DNA of 44,151 nucleotides from CAYUMU01 sp964445985 (GTDB lineage Bacteria; Planctomycetota; Planctomycetia; Pirellulales; S012-138), in assembly GCA_964445985.1 (NCBI GenBank), contig CAYUMU010000060.1, positions 1-44,151 on the forward strand, read 5' to 3'. Positions 1 through 7,989 of this stretch are shown here, piece after piece; position 1 is the stretch's first letter, and each line of letters begins with the position of its first letter. The notes beneath the pieces are model-generated. The model worked only from the letters and a program-made list of their open reading frames with translations. It made no database searches and was not told the DNA's origin. Position numbers and translations under genes: made by a program.

Positions 1-60
1 GTCCTTCGTGATCCGGAAGGCCCATTCGGCCTCGGTCAGTTGGATGTATCGTTTCGGCGT
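1..60 (-). pseudogene. Transposase fragment, IS1634-like (partial, leaves window)
   Basis: Read on the minus strand, these bases give RYIQLTEAEWAFRITKD, which runs off the left edge. From memory this resembles the conserved 'Y-x-x-L-T-E-x-E-x-A-F-R-x-x-K' stretch that precedes the C-terminal catalytic part of IS1634/IS4-type DDE transposases. Sequence to the right, which would encode the preceding part of the protein, does not continue the resemblance, so the homology seems to begin near position 50. It may be a truncated insertion sequence or the broken edge of one lying outside the window. The match rests on 17 residues and is only moderately secure. Confidence 0.45.
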
Positions 61-201
61 TGGTTGGCGACAACCAGACCTCCAGCCACCCGACGCCGGA
101 TCATCACCGATCGACTGGCGGCGATTGCGTTACGTGTACATGCTGACAGATCACCGATCGTCCGCTACAATTCGGTGAACAATCACCGAGGGAGGCAAGG
201 C

Positions 202-1167
202 GTGCGATCCATAGAACTATTTGCCGGGGCGGGGGGGCTTGCTTTAGCGACCGCTCACGCGGGCTTTGAGCACGAAGCAGTTTTGGAGTGGGATCGAAAC
301 GCCTGCAACACATTGCGTCTGAACGCGCGAGCGGGCGCCGGACATGCTGACGACTGGAACGTGATTGAGGGCGATGTCAGCAAGCACGATTTCAGTCAAT
401 ATTCAGGACGGATTGAATTCGTGTCCGGCGGCCCTCCGTGTCAGCCGTTCTCGCTCGGAGGCAAGCATCGCGGCAATCTCGACGACCGCAACCTTTTTCC
501 GCATGCTGTTCGCGCCGTCCGCGAAATACAACCAAGCGCGTTCATCTTTGAGAATGTCAAGGGCCTGCTTCGCAAAGGCTTCGCCAACTATTACGGCTAT
601 ATTCTGCACCAACTTCGCTACCCCGGCGTGCCCCCGCGCGGCGACGAGGATTGGACGGATCACCTGGCGAGATTGGAACAGCTTACCACCGGGGGCAAAT
701 ATCACGGCCTGAAATACAACGTCGTGTATCGGCTGCTTAACGCCGCCAATTATGGCGTGCCCCAGCACCGTTGGCGCGTGCTCATCGTTGGCGTTCGAGC
801 GGACCTGGGGATTGAGTTTTCCTTTCCTGACCAGACACATGAAGAAGATGCACTGTTATACGATCAGTGGATTTCAGGCGACTATTGGGAACGCCATCGA
901 ATCGCGATCAAGCGCCGGCCCGAAGTTCCCGATGGCATGCGGCGGAAGGTCGGGCGACTGCGTGACTGCATGCGCGAAGTGATGCTCCAGCCGTGGCGAA
1001 CCGTGCGTGACGCGATCTCCGACTTGCCACAACTCGCGGCTGGCGAGTCTTGCCACAAGACGCCAAATCATTATTTGAATCCAGGCGCGCGCAGTTATCC
1101 GGGGCACACCGGCGAGTTCATACGGGCATTTACTGCCCTGGGAATCGCAGGCATGTTTTCGAGCTGA
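202..1167 (+). CDS. DNA (cytosine-5-)-methyltransferase, C-terminally truncated
   Basis: A C5-cytosine methyltransferase of restriction-modification type, which would transfer a methyl group from S-adenosylmethionine to cytosine in a specific site. Visible motifs are motif I (FAGAGG, residues 7-12), motif IV with the catalytic Cys80 in GPPCQPFS, motif VI (ENVKG, about 117) and motif VIII (QHRWR, about 188). The GTG at 202 is preferred over an in-frame ATG at 40, because GGAGG lies six bases upstream and motif I follows directly. The protein ends at residue 321. After SYPGHTG (about 299-304), where relatives normally continue into motif IX and the GNAV-type motif X, there are only 17 unrelated residues and a stop. 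About 60-70 residues are missing, so the enzyme is probably inactive unless the missing part is supplied in trans. The nuclease gene follows after 66 bp. Confidence 0.85.
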   Translation: MRSIELFAGAGGLALATAHAGFEHEAVLEWDRNACNTLRLNARAGAGHADDWNVIEGDVSKHDFSQYSGRIEFVSGGPPCQPFSLGGKHRGNLDDRNLFPHAVRAVREIQPSAFIFENVKGLLRKGFANYYGYILHQLRYPGVPPRGDEDWTDHLARLEQLTTGGKYHGLKYNVVYRLLNAANYGVPQHRWRVLIVGVRADLGIEFSFPDQTHEEDALLYDQWISGDYWERHRIAIKRRPEVPDGMRRKVGRLRDCMREVMLQPWRTVRDAISDLPQLAAGESCHKTPNHYLNPGARSYPGHTGEFIRAFTALGIAGMFSS

Positions 1168-1233
1168 TTGAGTTGTCCGACTGAAGTCTCATCACGAAAG
1201 AGGCATCCATCAGCCAAAGCTGGATGACATGAC

Positions 1234-2241
1234 ATGTCGAAACCATTGCCATCATTTCAAGTTGGGGTGCTGTACTCCAACGAAGAGATTTACCGGTCGC
1301 TTTCCGTTGGCAACGCGGGGGGAATTCGCGCGAAAGCGGGTGTGAACGGTTCAACAGACCGGTTGGTGATTATGACTTCCTTGCCGGATGCCAAACTTCT
1401 CGCTGAGAATCCGTACCATGATCGCCTTGAAGGCGATGTGCTTGTCTATACGGGAGCAGGCAAGGTTGGAAACCAGACTTTGCTTGGAGCAAACGCTCGC
1501 ATTCCACGTCAAGTTACTGAGCGATTCCCGATCTGGTGTTTCCAGTTGCAGAGCAGTCGCCGCAACAAGGCAAGCGGTCCCAAGAGATGGATGTTTCTAG
1601 GGCTGCTACAGTTTCTTCGAACATACGCGGAATCACAGGTTGATTCGGCGGGTGGTTCACGCCTCGCACACGTTTTTGAAATGCGTGTTCTCAATCGGTT
1701 CAACGAAGTGGCAGTTGAATGTGACAGTAAGATGATGGCATCATTGATTGAGGAAACGGCTGTCGAGAATACTCTTGAGGACAGTGACCGCGAAGTTGAA
1801 CTCGTCGAGTTAGCGACACCGCTATCACCGACAGATGTTATCAAATTGGAGGGAGTTCGAAGAGGTTTGCTGCGTCAGGATCCGCGACAGTTTGAGGAAA
1901 CAATCAGTGCTCTGCTCGTACAGACTGGATTTCATAGTGTTGAAACAACACGCTACAGTCAGGATGGGGGAATTGACATCAATGCGAGGCCTGGCCTCTC
2001 CGTTTGGCCGATGCGTCACATTCTCTTGCAGGTACAGGCCAAACGCTGGCTGCATACTGTTGGCCGTCGTGAAGTTGCCGAACTTCGTGGAAGCATATTG
2101 CCGCACTCGGTGGGCTGTATTGTGACGACGAGCCATTTCTCCAAAGCAGCCATCGCTGAATCGTCCGCTGCCGGCAAGGTGCCGATTGCACTCGTCAATG
2201 GGCTCGAATTGGCTGGTCTCGTGAAGAATCTGCCGTACTAA
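1234..2241 (+). CDS. SRA-like / Mrr-type restriction endonuclease
   Basis: A two-domain nuclease of 335 residues. Residues about 5-150 resemble the SRA-like modified-base-reading domains of McrA- and AspBHI-type enzymes; the segment around 60-90 (YHDRLEGDVLVYTGAGKVGNQ) has the typical 'D..egD.l.YtG.G..g.Q.l...N' pattern. Residues about 210-330 form an Mrr-like PD-(D/E)xK nuclease: a helix with Glu221/222, GGID with Asp248, and the QAK variant of the active site at 268-270. Together with the preceding methyltransferase it looks like a restriction-modification locus. The reader-type N-terminus suggests instead, or in addition, cleavage that depends on methylation; this is inference. The stop codon overlaps the T-run of the terminator belonging to the convergent gene. 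The nuclease assignment is solid, the SRA assignment moderate. Confidence 0.75.
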   Translation: MSKPLPSFQVGVLYSNEEIYRSLSVGNAGGIRAKAGVNGSTDRLVIMTSLPDAKLLAENPYHDRLEGDVLVYTGAGKVGNQTLLGANARIPRQVTERFPIWCFQLQSSRRNKASGPKRWMFLGLLQFLRTYAESQVDSAGGSRLAHVFEMRVLNRFNEVAVECDSKMMASLIEETAVENTLEDSDREVELVELATPLSPTDVIKLEGVRRGLLRQDPRQFEETISALLVQTGFHSVETTRYSQDGGIDINARPGLSVWPMRHILLQVQAKRWLHTVGRREVAELRGSILPHSVGCIVTTSHFSKAAIAESSAAGKVPIALVNGLELAGLVKNLPY

Positions 2242-2284
2242 AAAAGCTCACGCTGCTTCCGGTCGCGGAGGTTGCAGCGTGAGC
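2240..2284 (-). terminator. Intrinsic terminator of the PRC-barrel gene
   Basis: Read on the minus strand, an 11-bp perfect stem (GCTCACGCTGC with GCAGCGTGAGC, 17-nt loop) is followed by six T residues. It lies 48 bp past the stop of the PRC-barrel gene and overlaps the 3' end of the convergent nuclease gene. Confidence 0.85.
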
Positions 2285-2331
2285 CGATGGCAAGACGCGG
2301 GCACGCGACTCGCCGTCGTTGTTGATTCCCT

Positions 2332-2739
2332 TTAACGGGGGCGGCGGGTTTCGATGTCGGCCTCGCTGGGGCTTTGGCTTTCCCAGTAGGGGTCGATGTT
2401 ATAGAAACTGTGAACTTCGGTTTGCCACTGCCGCTCGCCTGTGTGCGGCCAGTTGTCTTTATCGAAGCCGGGGGCTTGTTCCAGGCGTTCTTTGTCGGCA
2501 TTGAGCACGAAGCAGTGGTTGTCGGCGTCGAGGGTCAAGGCCGGCCAGGGGACGGCGAACAGTTTTGAGCCAAAGCCCAAGAAGCCGCCGAACGACAACA
2601 CCGCATAGGCGATGCGGCCGTTGTGAACATCGAGCATCAGCTCTTTGATCGAACCGAGGTCTTCGCCGGCAGGGTTTCGCACCGAATCGCCGATGATGGT
2701 GCTGGCCGACAGGATGGTGGGGGTAGCGTGGATCGTCAT
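2332..2739 (-). CDS. PRC-barrel domain protein
   Basis: A cytosolic 135-residue protein whose first ~75 residues form a PRC-barrel: 'SASTIIGDSVRNPAGEDLGS' leads into 'I-x-x-L-M-L-D-V-x-x-G-R-I-A-Y-A-V-L-S-F-G-G-F-L-G'. PRC-barrels are small beta folds found in the photosynthetic reaction centre H subunit, RimM and many stress-linked proteins; this one has no further recognised domain. The start is the ATG at 2739, which has AGGAG eight bases upstream, rather than an in-frame ATG 39 bases earlier. A good terminator follows. The upstream gene on the same strand encodes a coiled-coil lipoprotein with a 124-bp gap, so the two may be cotranscribed. The specific function is unknown. Confidence 0.85.
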   Translation of the reverse strand: MTIHATPTILSASTIIGDSVRNPAGEDLGSIKELMLDVHNGRIAYAVLSFGGFLGFGSKLFAVPWPALTLDADNHCFVLNADKERLEQAPGFDKDNWPHTGERQWQTEVHSFYNIDPYWESQSPSEADIETRRPR

Positions 2740-2863
2740 GATTCTAACTCCTGGTTTAATGCCAATCCGGGGTGTCAATGATGACGGTCCCCGGGAGGCT
2801 TCGACGGGAATCGACTAGGGCGACTCCCGCCGAAGCTGCGACGAACGAATCCGGGAAGGATTG

Positions 2864-3571
2864 TTACGCCTTGATCTGAGCCGCGGCCGTGTCGAAAGAC
2901 GACTTCAACTGCTTCATTGCGTTTTCGACTTCGTCTTGGAACGACTTCCAATCTTGGAGTTCGGCCGATTCCAGTTCGTCGACCGCTTTGTCCACCGCCT
3001 TGCGACGGCTATCGACCAGGTCGAGCGATTCGTCGAAACCGTCGCGCTCGGCGCCCTGGAGGGTGTCACCGCGTTCACGCAGTTGGGCAATCTGGGTATC
3101 CATTTGCACCAGGCGTTCTTCGGTTTGTTTCAGGTAAGCGTCTCGCGCTTGCTGCGCGTTATAGTTGGCTTCGGTCTGTTGAGCTTCTCTCACTTCTTTG
3201 ACGGCATCGTCGCGGGCGTCGATTGTTTCTTCGGCGATGTCTTTGCGAATGTCGGCGATTTTTTGATCGGCGTCGCGATTGGCGTCGGCGATGTCGGCAC
3301 GAATTTCGGCGACATTGGCATCGGGCTTGGCCAAGTCGCGGCGCAAATCGGCGATTTCCTGTTCACGTTCTTGTTCCACCATGGCGATCTGGCGGTTTTG
3401 TTCGGCGTGCGTTTCGGCGATCTCATGTTGGGCCTCTTGCACGGCCTCGGCCGCATCGCGACGGCCTTCGTTCACGTCTTCTTGGGTGACGCGATCCTGA
3501 CAGCCAACCGTCAGGGCGGTGACGGTGACCAGGCCGGCGGTCACAGCCCAAGCTCGTTTGAAAACACTCAT
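2864..3571 (-). CDS. Coiled-coil lipoprotein
   Basis: A 235-residue protein with an N-terminal lipoprotein signal (MSVFKRAWAVTAGLVTVTALTVGC) ending in the lipobox LTVGC, so Cys24 is the probable lipidation site and the mature protein sits on a membrane facing the periplasm. Almost all of the rest (about residues 30-220) is highly charged heptad-like helix rich in Glu, Asp, Ala, Gln and Arg, that is, a long coiled coil. No enzymatic motif is visible. A GAGGAG Shine-Dalgarno lies seven bases before the ATG. It might be a spacer or envelope-tethering protein; this is inference from composition only. Confidence 0.85.
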   Translation of the reverse strand: MSVFKRAWAVTAGLVTVTALTVGCQDRVTQEDVNEGRRDAAEAVQEAQHEIAETHAEQNRQIAMVEQEREQEIADLRRDLAKPDANVAEIRADIADANRDADQKIADIRKDIAEETIDARDDAVKEVREAQQTEANYNAQQARDAYLKQTEERLVQMDTQIAQLRERGDTLQGAERDGFDESLDLVDSRRKAVDKAVDELESAELQDWKSFQDEVENAMKQLKSSFDTAAAQIKA

Positions 3572-3879
3572 GGTTTTTCTCCTCTATCAATGTCGTGGTT
3601 TTGATTGGTCCCGCCCCCCAGGGTAAGCGGGGGCGGGTTTCCAAGAAGTAACTGTTGCTTGGGCTCGCAGGTCACGCGCTGTTTTCGCCGGTGCTCCGCA
3701 GCTTGATGGCTGTTTGCGGCCGCCTTACCGGGTGGCGTGTTGCGAACGGCCAGGCTAAAAGGCAGGTTCCGTGCCAGAAGCCAGCAGTCGACGTAAGCCA
3801 AGGAAGTTGAAAGCGATAGCGATTAGTCGAGCCCTGGCGGGGGAGGTTGGCGGCCGACTGACAAGTGGTTAGGCGGCGT
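3572..3879. other. Intergenic, no gene seen
   Basis: 308 bp between the lipoprotein start and the end of the glycosyltransferase fusion. It contains a G+C-rich inverted repeat (CCCGCCCCC / GGGGGCGGG, about 3606-3640) without a proper T-run on the minus strand. No convincing open frame was seen. Confidence 0.5.
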
Positions 3880-6042
3880 TCACCATGACGCGCGGCAGGA
3901 CAAATGGGGGCTGGGGGCTAGTAGCTGGTGGTTGGGGGCTTTGCGGGGCGTCGAAGCTGTTGGTCGCAGCCAGAACAGGCCGGGTTCTCCGGGGCGGAGG
4001 ATGGTGAGTTGCCAGTCGGCGAACCGTGCGGCGACCAAATCCATGAAAGCTCGCTGGTCGTGGTATTCGCCGACAATGTGCCGCACCGAGGTGAGGTCGG
4101 CGTGCGCCAGGATGCTCTGTTCGCAGCCTTCGCAATCGAGCTTGAGGACATCGACGCGCGGAAAGCCGAAGTGGCGCATTAACTGTTCGAGCGTGACCGC
4201 GGCGGTTGGAACGCTGGGGGAGGTGGCCGCCGGGCTGCCGCTGGTGACCCAGCTTCCGCCGGTATTGGTCGTGCCAGGCTGGACCGTGGAATGCAACCAA
4301 TGGGGGCCGGGCTGGTAGCTGGCTGCCGCGTGGATGACGCGCGCGAAATGGCCGACGTTAGCCGTCAGGGCAGGCAGATTGGCGGCGTTGGGTTCCACGC
4401 AGATGACCTGGGTGAACCGCGATCGCCGCCGCACCGCTGCCGCGAAGGCGCCGATGTGGGCGCCGATATCGATCACGTACCGCGGCCGCTGAGGAATGGC
4501 GCTGAGCCGGTAGCTGTCTTCCAGGTAGACGTCGCGGACGATGGTCATGTCGGCCGAGCGATAGGGTCGGCGCACCCACAGATCGCCGTCCAGCATGAGA
4601 TCGGCCGCTGGAGTCGTGGGGGGTGGGCTGAGGACCGCGGGGGGAGTGACGTCGGCTGTTGCGCCGCGACCGCCGATTCTTTCGCGGAGCGAAAGACGAC
4701 TTTGTGGGAGCAGTTCGGCGGTGACGCCCAACAGTGTTTGCCCTAGGTTGGCATAGATGCGGTGCTGATAGTTCCGCTGGAAGTAGGCCGCGCCGAGATC
4801 CGCTTGGGGGCCGCGGAGCAACTGGCGATGGGTATGCGGCACGAGATGCAGCACGTGATCGGCCAGGGCGTAGTAGTGCAGCGGATGGTGGCCGGTCCAG
4901 ACCAGGACGGTGGGGATGCGCACGGCGCCGAACAGATGGCCGGGTCCGCTATCGATGCCGTAGCAAATGGTGGCTTGGGCGGCGAGCGCCGCCAGCGTGC
5001 CGGCGTCGCCGGTGCCGAGACCTTGCCAGAGGGGATGGTCGGCCGCGGGGCAGAGCACGTTTTGCCCATCGACCAGGCGGCTGCGGCCATCCCAGTCGAG
5101 AATCACCACGGCCAGTCCTTGCTGGACTAACGCGCGGCACAGTCGGGCCACGATTCGCTCATCGAGATTCTTGAGGGCTCGCGAGGAATTGCCCTGGTAG
5201 TGAACGAGGGCGAAGGGTCGCGCGAGCTCGGCGGCGTAGGCCTGGGCTCGAGCCTCGGCGGCGGGCGTCGGGTGGATGTGGTACTGGCACCAGGAGGGCC
5301 GGGGCTCGATGCCGAACACTTCTTTCAAGCAGCGTTCGGCCTTGGTGGCGGGACTATGGGCGTAGCACTCCACGGGCTCGGACCAGCGGAGGACCCGATC
5401 CCAGTGGTATCGCGGCGCGGCGGTTGGCAGACGCGGGTCGTCCAGTTCCCACAGCCGGCGACATTGGCCGGCGAGCGCGGATGCCACGCCGCGTTTCACG
5501 GCGATGTCCATGGACCACCGCGGGCGCAGGTTGCGCAGGTGGGTGAGCACGGTGGTCAACTGCACGGCGTCGCCAAAGCCGTGAGGGAAACGCAGCAGCA
5601 GCGAAAGTGGCTGCTCGCCCAACGAAGACAGGGGCGCGGTTGCGAGGGTGGGATGGCGGGCAACATTAGGCGAGTGAGCAACATTGGGCGAGTGGGCAAT
5701 GCTGGGCGAGTGGGCAACGGCCGAGGGAGCCGGCCGATACGGAAAACGCTGGTTGAGCCAATTCCGCCGCCGGGCACAGCCGCCGCAGTGGGTGAGCTTG
5801 AGCAGCCGCGCCACCGGCTGGACCCAGGCGGCGACGGTGTCGCCCAGCCCTAGGGAGGGGGGAGTGGGCGAGGCGAGGGGGACTTGGTTCGCGTGGAACG
5901 CGTCGCAGCGGCGATGGATTTGACGGGCAGAGAATCGCGTGGGGGCTGTTTGAAAGCCGCAGTGTTGGCAGCGATAGACGCCGGGCGCGGCCGTGGCAAT
6001 GAACAGGCAGCGATGATCGGGCGGGGGCGTGGGAGTGGTCAT
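3880..6042 (-). CDS. Fusion: Cys-rich N-terminus, GT9-like glycosyltransferase, FkbM-type methyltransferase
   Basis: A 720-residue three-part protein. Residues 1-100 are Cys-rich (C25-x2-C28, Cys46, then CGGCARRRNWLN at about 87-98) and look like small zinc-binding motifs. Residues about 145-440 resemble glycosyltransferase family 9 (ADP-heptose:LPS heptosyltransferase-like), with 'LLLRFPHGFGDAVQLT' at the start of the N-lobe and 'CYGIDSGPGHLFGAVRIPTV' in the nucleotide-sugar-binding C-lobe. Residues about 500-700 resemble FkbM-family SAM-dependent methyltransferases (VIDIGAHIGAF motif I; VDVLKLDCEGCE). Residues 111-130 are tandem AHSPNV-type hexapeptides. The last ~20 residues are encoded by the 'CTAG/CCAG' low-complexity repeat also seen elsewhere, so the native C-terminus may have been replaced. 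It is the last minus-strand gene of the phage-like cluster, 82 bp after the preceding gene. A role in glycosylating a particle surface is possible but speculative. Confidence 0.75.
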   Translation of the reverse strand: MTTPTPPPDHRCLFIATAAPGVYRCQHCGFQTAPTRFSARQIHRRCDAFHANQVPLASPTPPSLGLGDTVAAWVQPVARLLKLTHCGGCARRRNWLNQRFPYRPAPSAVAHSPSIAHSPNVAHSPNVARHPTLATAPLSSLGEQPLSLLLRFPHGFGDAVQLTTVLTHLRNLRPRWSMDIAVKRGVASALAGQCRRLWELDDPRLPTAAPRYHWDRVLRWSEPVECYAHSPATKAERCLKEVFGIEPRPSWCQYHIHPTPAAEARAQAYAAELARPFALVHYQGNSSRALKNLDERIVARLCRALVQQGLAVVILDWDGRSRLVDGQNVLCPAADHPLWQGLGTGDAGTLAALAAQATICYGIDSGPGHLFGAVRIPTVLVWTGHHPLHYYALADHVLHLVPHTHRQLLRGPQADLGAAYFQRNYQHRIYANLGQTLLGVTAELLPQSRLSLRERIGGRGATADVTPPAVLSPPPTTPAADLMLDGDLWVRRPYRSADMTIVRDVYLEDSYRLSAIPQRPRYVIDIGAHIGAFAAAVRRRSRFTQVICVEPNAANLPALTANVGHFARVIHAAASYQPGPHWLHSTVQPGTTNTGGSWVTSGSPAATSPSVPTAAVTLEQLMRHFGFPRVDVLKLDCEGCEQSILAHADLTSVRHIVGEYHDQRAFMDLVAARFADWQLTILRPGEPGLFWLRPTASTPRKAPNHQLLAPSPHLSCRASW
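5656..5718 (-). repeat. 18-bp in-frame tandem repeat
   Basis: About 3.5 units of GCGAGTGGGCAAYNYTGG in the coding strand of the glycosyltransferase fusion. They encode AHSP(S/N)(I/V) hexapeptides that link the Cys-rich part to the GT9-like part. The unit is a multiple of three and keeps the frame, unlike the heptameric repeats in the spacers. Confidence 0.8.
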
Positions 6043-6124
6043 GACGGTTTTTTTGACGCGAGCGCGGTGGGGGTGGAGAAGTGCGGGCCGATGTGTCAGA
6101 TTTTGGCGAACCGTGATTCGCGAT

Positions 6125-6751
6125 TTAGAGAGTTGTCAGATAGGCGATGGAGTCTTGGCCTTCGCAATAGGCGGCCAGGCCAGCGGCGCTGTGGAAGGGG
6201 ATGGGGTGGGCGGCGAGTTCCAGGCAGGGGGCCGGTTCTCCGGGCGGGGAGAGATAGGCTTGCCACATCATGTTGGCGACGTTGTTGCAGTCGCCGGGGC
6301 CTGACTCGCCGGAGCGCGGGCCGATGGTGATCCAGACCGGCACGCCAAGTTCGGCATCGACGGCGCCCACGTGCAACTGGAGTTCGCGGTAGCAGCCGTT
6401 TTCGAAATCGTCGGCGCAGGCGCCGTCGATGGGCAGCGCGCCGTAGCATACGGTTTCGCTCACGAGCGTGATTTCCACGATGTACACGCCGTTGAGCGTG
6501 GGGCATTCGTCGCAGCCGGGGATGCCTGGGACGATGCCGGTCAGTTCGATCTGGTACTGCCTGGCAATCAGTCCCTGCTCGCAGCTCTGGCAGCCTGGCA
6601 GCACGGGCGAGGGACTGCCGGGCGGTGCTTCGCCGCTGGAACCGCTCGAGGTGGCCGAGCTGCCGCTGGCATCGCAGCAACACGGATAACCGCCTGCCGC
6701 GAAGAGGCGCGGTTCGCCGAGTCGAAAATCATGAAGGTGGCGGGTTAACAT
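6125..6751 (-). CDS. Cys-rich protein of the phage-like cluster, unknown function
   Basis: A 208-residue protein that I do not recognise. After a short N-terminus with YPCCCDASGSS there is a Ser/Gly/Pro-rich linker (about 28-50), then a Cys-x-x-Cys-rich beta-looking domain (CQSCEQG, GCDECP, CYGA, CADDFENGCY) to the end. Disulfides or metal binding are plausible. No signal peptide or membrane segment is seen. No Shine-Dalgarno precedes the ATG at 6751. It lies between two other minus-strand genes of the cluster and upstream of the glycosyltransferase fusion, and may be a tail-tip or fibre-type structural protein; this is a guess from position. Confidence 0.6.
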   Translation of the reverse strand: MLTRHLHDFRLGEPRLFAAGGYPCCCDASGSSATSSGSSGEAPPGSPSPVLPGCQSCEQGLIARQYQIELTGIVPGIPGCDECPTLNGVYIVEITLVSETVCYGALPIDGACADDFENGCYRELQLHVGAVDAELGVPVWITIGPRSGESGPGDCNNVANMMWQAYLSPPGEPAPCLELAAHPIPFHSAAGLAAYCEGQDSIAYLTTL

Positions 6752-6882
6752 CGTACAATGGCTTGGAGAGCGGGTGGGATTAACTGTGGGAAGTGTCTTT
6801 TGTGATGTGGTAAAGCGCGAGGTTGGCTGGGGAAGGATGGGGAATCACGGGCGAGACGCCTGGGCCACGGCGAGGAGATGGC

Positions 6883-7473
6883 ATGCAGATGGATTCGAAC
6901 CCGAACCGCGGTCGGCGGAGTGTGGCGGGCATGGTGGGCTTGCTGCTGGGGGTGGCTGGCATGGCGGTGCTGGCAACGCTGACGGCGCATTTTGTGCGTC
7001 CGTTTGCCTGGCTCGATCGGCTCGCGACGCCCCACCTGGCGCTGGCCGGAACGCTGGTGGGGGGCGGCTTGTTGATCAGCGGGGCCGCGGTGATGCGCGG
7101 GCGAACCATCGCCGGACGCGCGGGCGTGCTGCTGGGGATGGTGGGGATTGTGGCTCTGGCGACGCTGCTGGCGTTTTGCCTGGCCGACGGGATGGGGTTG
7201 CTGGTCGATCCCGCGGTCGATCTGGCCGCGCGCACGGAGCAAACCCAGCGCGTGCTGCGCGAGGCCTCCGCGCGAGCGGAAGCGCATAGCCAAAGGGCGG
7301 GGGCGCCGCCATCGATGGCCGAGTCGCGGCGGTTGCTCGGCAATCTTCGCGATGGCTGGCACGAGCCGGTTGTTTATCTGTTGCATGATGATGGCACGTT
7401 TGAAGTCTTGAGCGCGGGGCCTGACCACGAGGTGGGCACGAGCGACGATGTGGCGCTGGAGGCCACGAATTGA
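6883..7473 (+). CDS. Membrane protein with type II secretion pseudopilin-like C-terminal hairpin
   Basis: A 196-residue protein with three hydrophobic segments (about residues 15-38, 52-72 and 84-104), followed by a soluble region. Its last ~35 residues, with DGWHEPVVYLL and 'FEVLSAGPDHEVGTSDDV', match the C-terminal signature of GspG-type pseudopilins and related planctomycete proteins (D.wg.p..Y.....f.v.SaGpDg..gt.DDi), where it forms a Ca-binding loop. The ATG at 6883 is chosen because GAGGAG lies five bases upstream; a frame extending to 6823 has no such signal. It is the only plus-strand gene inside the minus-strand phage-like cluster, so it is probably expressed separately. The long open frames opposite it show Arg/Pro/His-rich, shadow-like composition. 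Confidence 0.7.
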   Translation: MQMDSNPNRGRRSVAGMVGLLLGVAGMAVLATLTAHFVRPFAWLDRLATPHLALAGTLVGGGLLISGAAVMRGRTIAGRAGVLLGMVGIVALATLLAFCLADGMGLLVDPAVDLAARTEQTQRVLREASARAEAHSQRAGAPPSMAESRRLLGNLRDGWHEPVVYLLHDDGTFEVLSAGPDHEVGTSDDVALEATN

Positions 7474-7565
7474 CGGCATGAGGGTTTCTGTTGGGGCTGA
7501 CATTTCCGCAGGCTGTGGCGCAGGATCTGAAGTGGAAGCGCGGCCGCGGTCTGCCTGCAAGGGGA

Positions 7566-7982
7566 TCAGCACTGCAATTGCCACACGAGCCACTGGCCTG
7601 ACTGACGGTCGAACCGCACCAGGGCTCGATCGCCGACCTCGCCTTCGAAGGTTCCCAGGACGTCGTGAACGGTGAGCTCGGCCGTTTCGGCTTCTTGCCA
7701 TTCTCCCTCGAACCGCCAGAGCACCTTGGCAAAGGCGCTGCTGCCGCTGGAAAGGCTGCCGGTCAGTTCGACCAGGGCCGTTTGTTCTTCGTAGGCCAAG
7801 GCAACGTGCCAGCCACCGGGGCGTCGTCGGACTTCCAAGGGAAATGCGGCCGTGAGTTGCGGCTGGGGCGCGGCTTGGAGTTGGTGCAGTTGCGCTTGAA
7901 GATCGAGAACTGCTTTGGCGAGCCGGTTGTGATCGGCGGCTGAAAGAGGGTGATCGGCCGGCAGGAACGCGAGATGGGGCAT
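7566..7982 (-). CDS. Phage-cluster protein, unknown function
   Basis: A 138-residue protein starting at the ATG at 7982 (MPHLAFLPADHPLSAADHNR), seven bases after the stop of the preceding cistron. The first ~45 residues include a predicted helix with heptads (LAKAVLDLQAQLHQLQ), suggesting oligomerisation. The remainder looks beta-rich (WHVALAYEEQ, ALVRFDRQSGQWLVWQLQC). The tight spacing to the 289-residue gene suggests cotranscription and a shared role, perhaps a minor tail or fibre component. No family was recognised. Confidence 0.65.
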   Translation of the reverse strand: MPHLAFLPADHPLSAADHNRLAKAVLDLQAQLHQLQAAPQPQLTAAFPLEVRRRPGGWHVALAYEEQTALVELTGSLSSGSSAFAKVLWRFEGEWQEAETAELTVHDVLGTFEGEVGDRALVRFDRQSGQWLVWQLQC

Positions 7983-7989
7983 GGCGTGA

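Noticed and set aside
6745..7701. 318-codon minus-strand frame at 6.7-7.7 kb, in line with its neighbours
   Set aside because: The translation is Arg/Pro/His-rich and patternless, whereas the plus strand encodes membrane segments and a pseudopilin-like end with a good ribosome-binding site.
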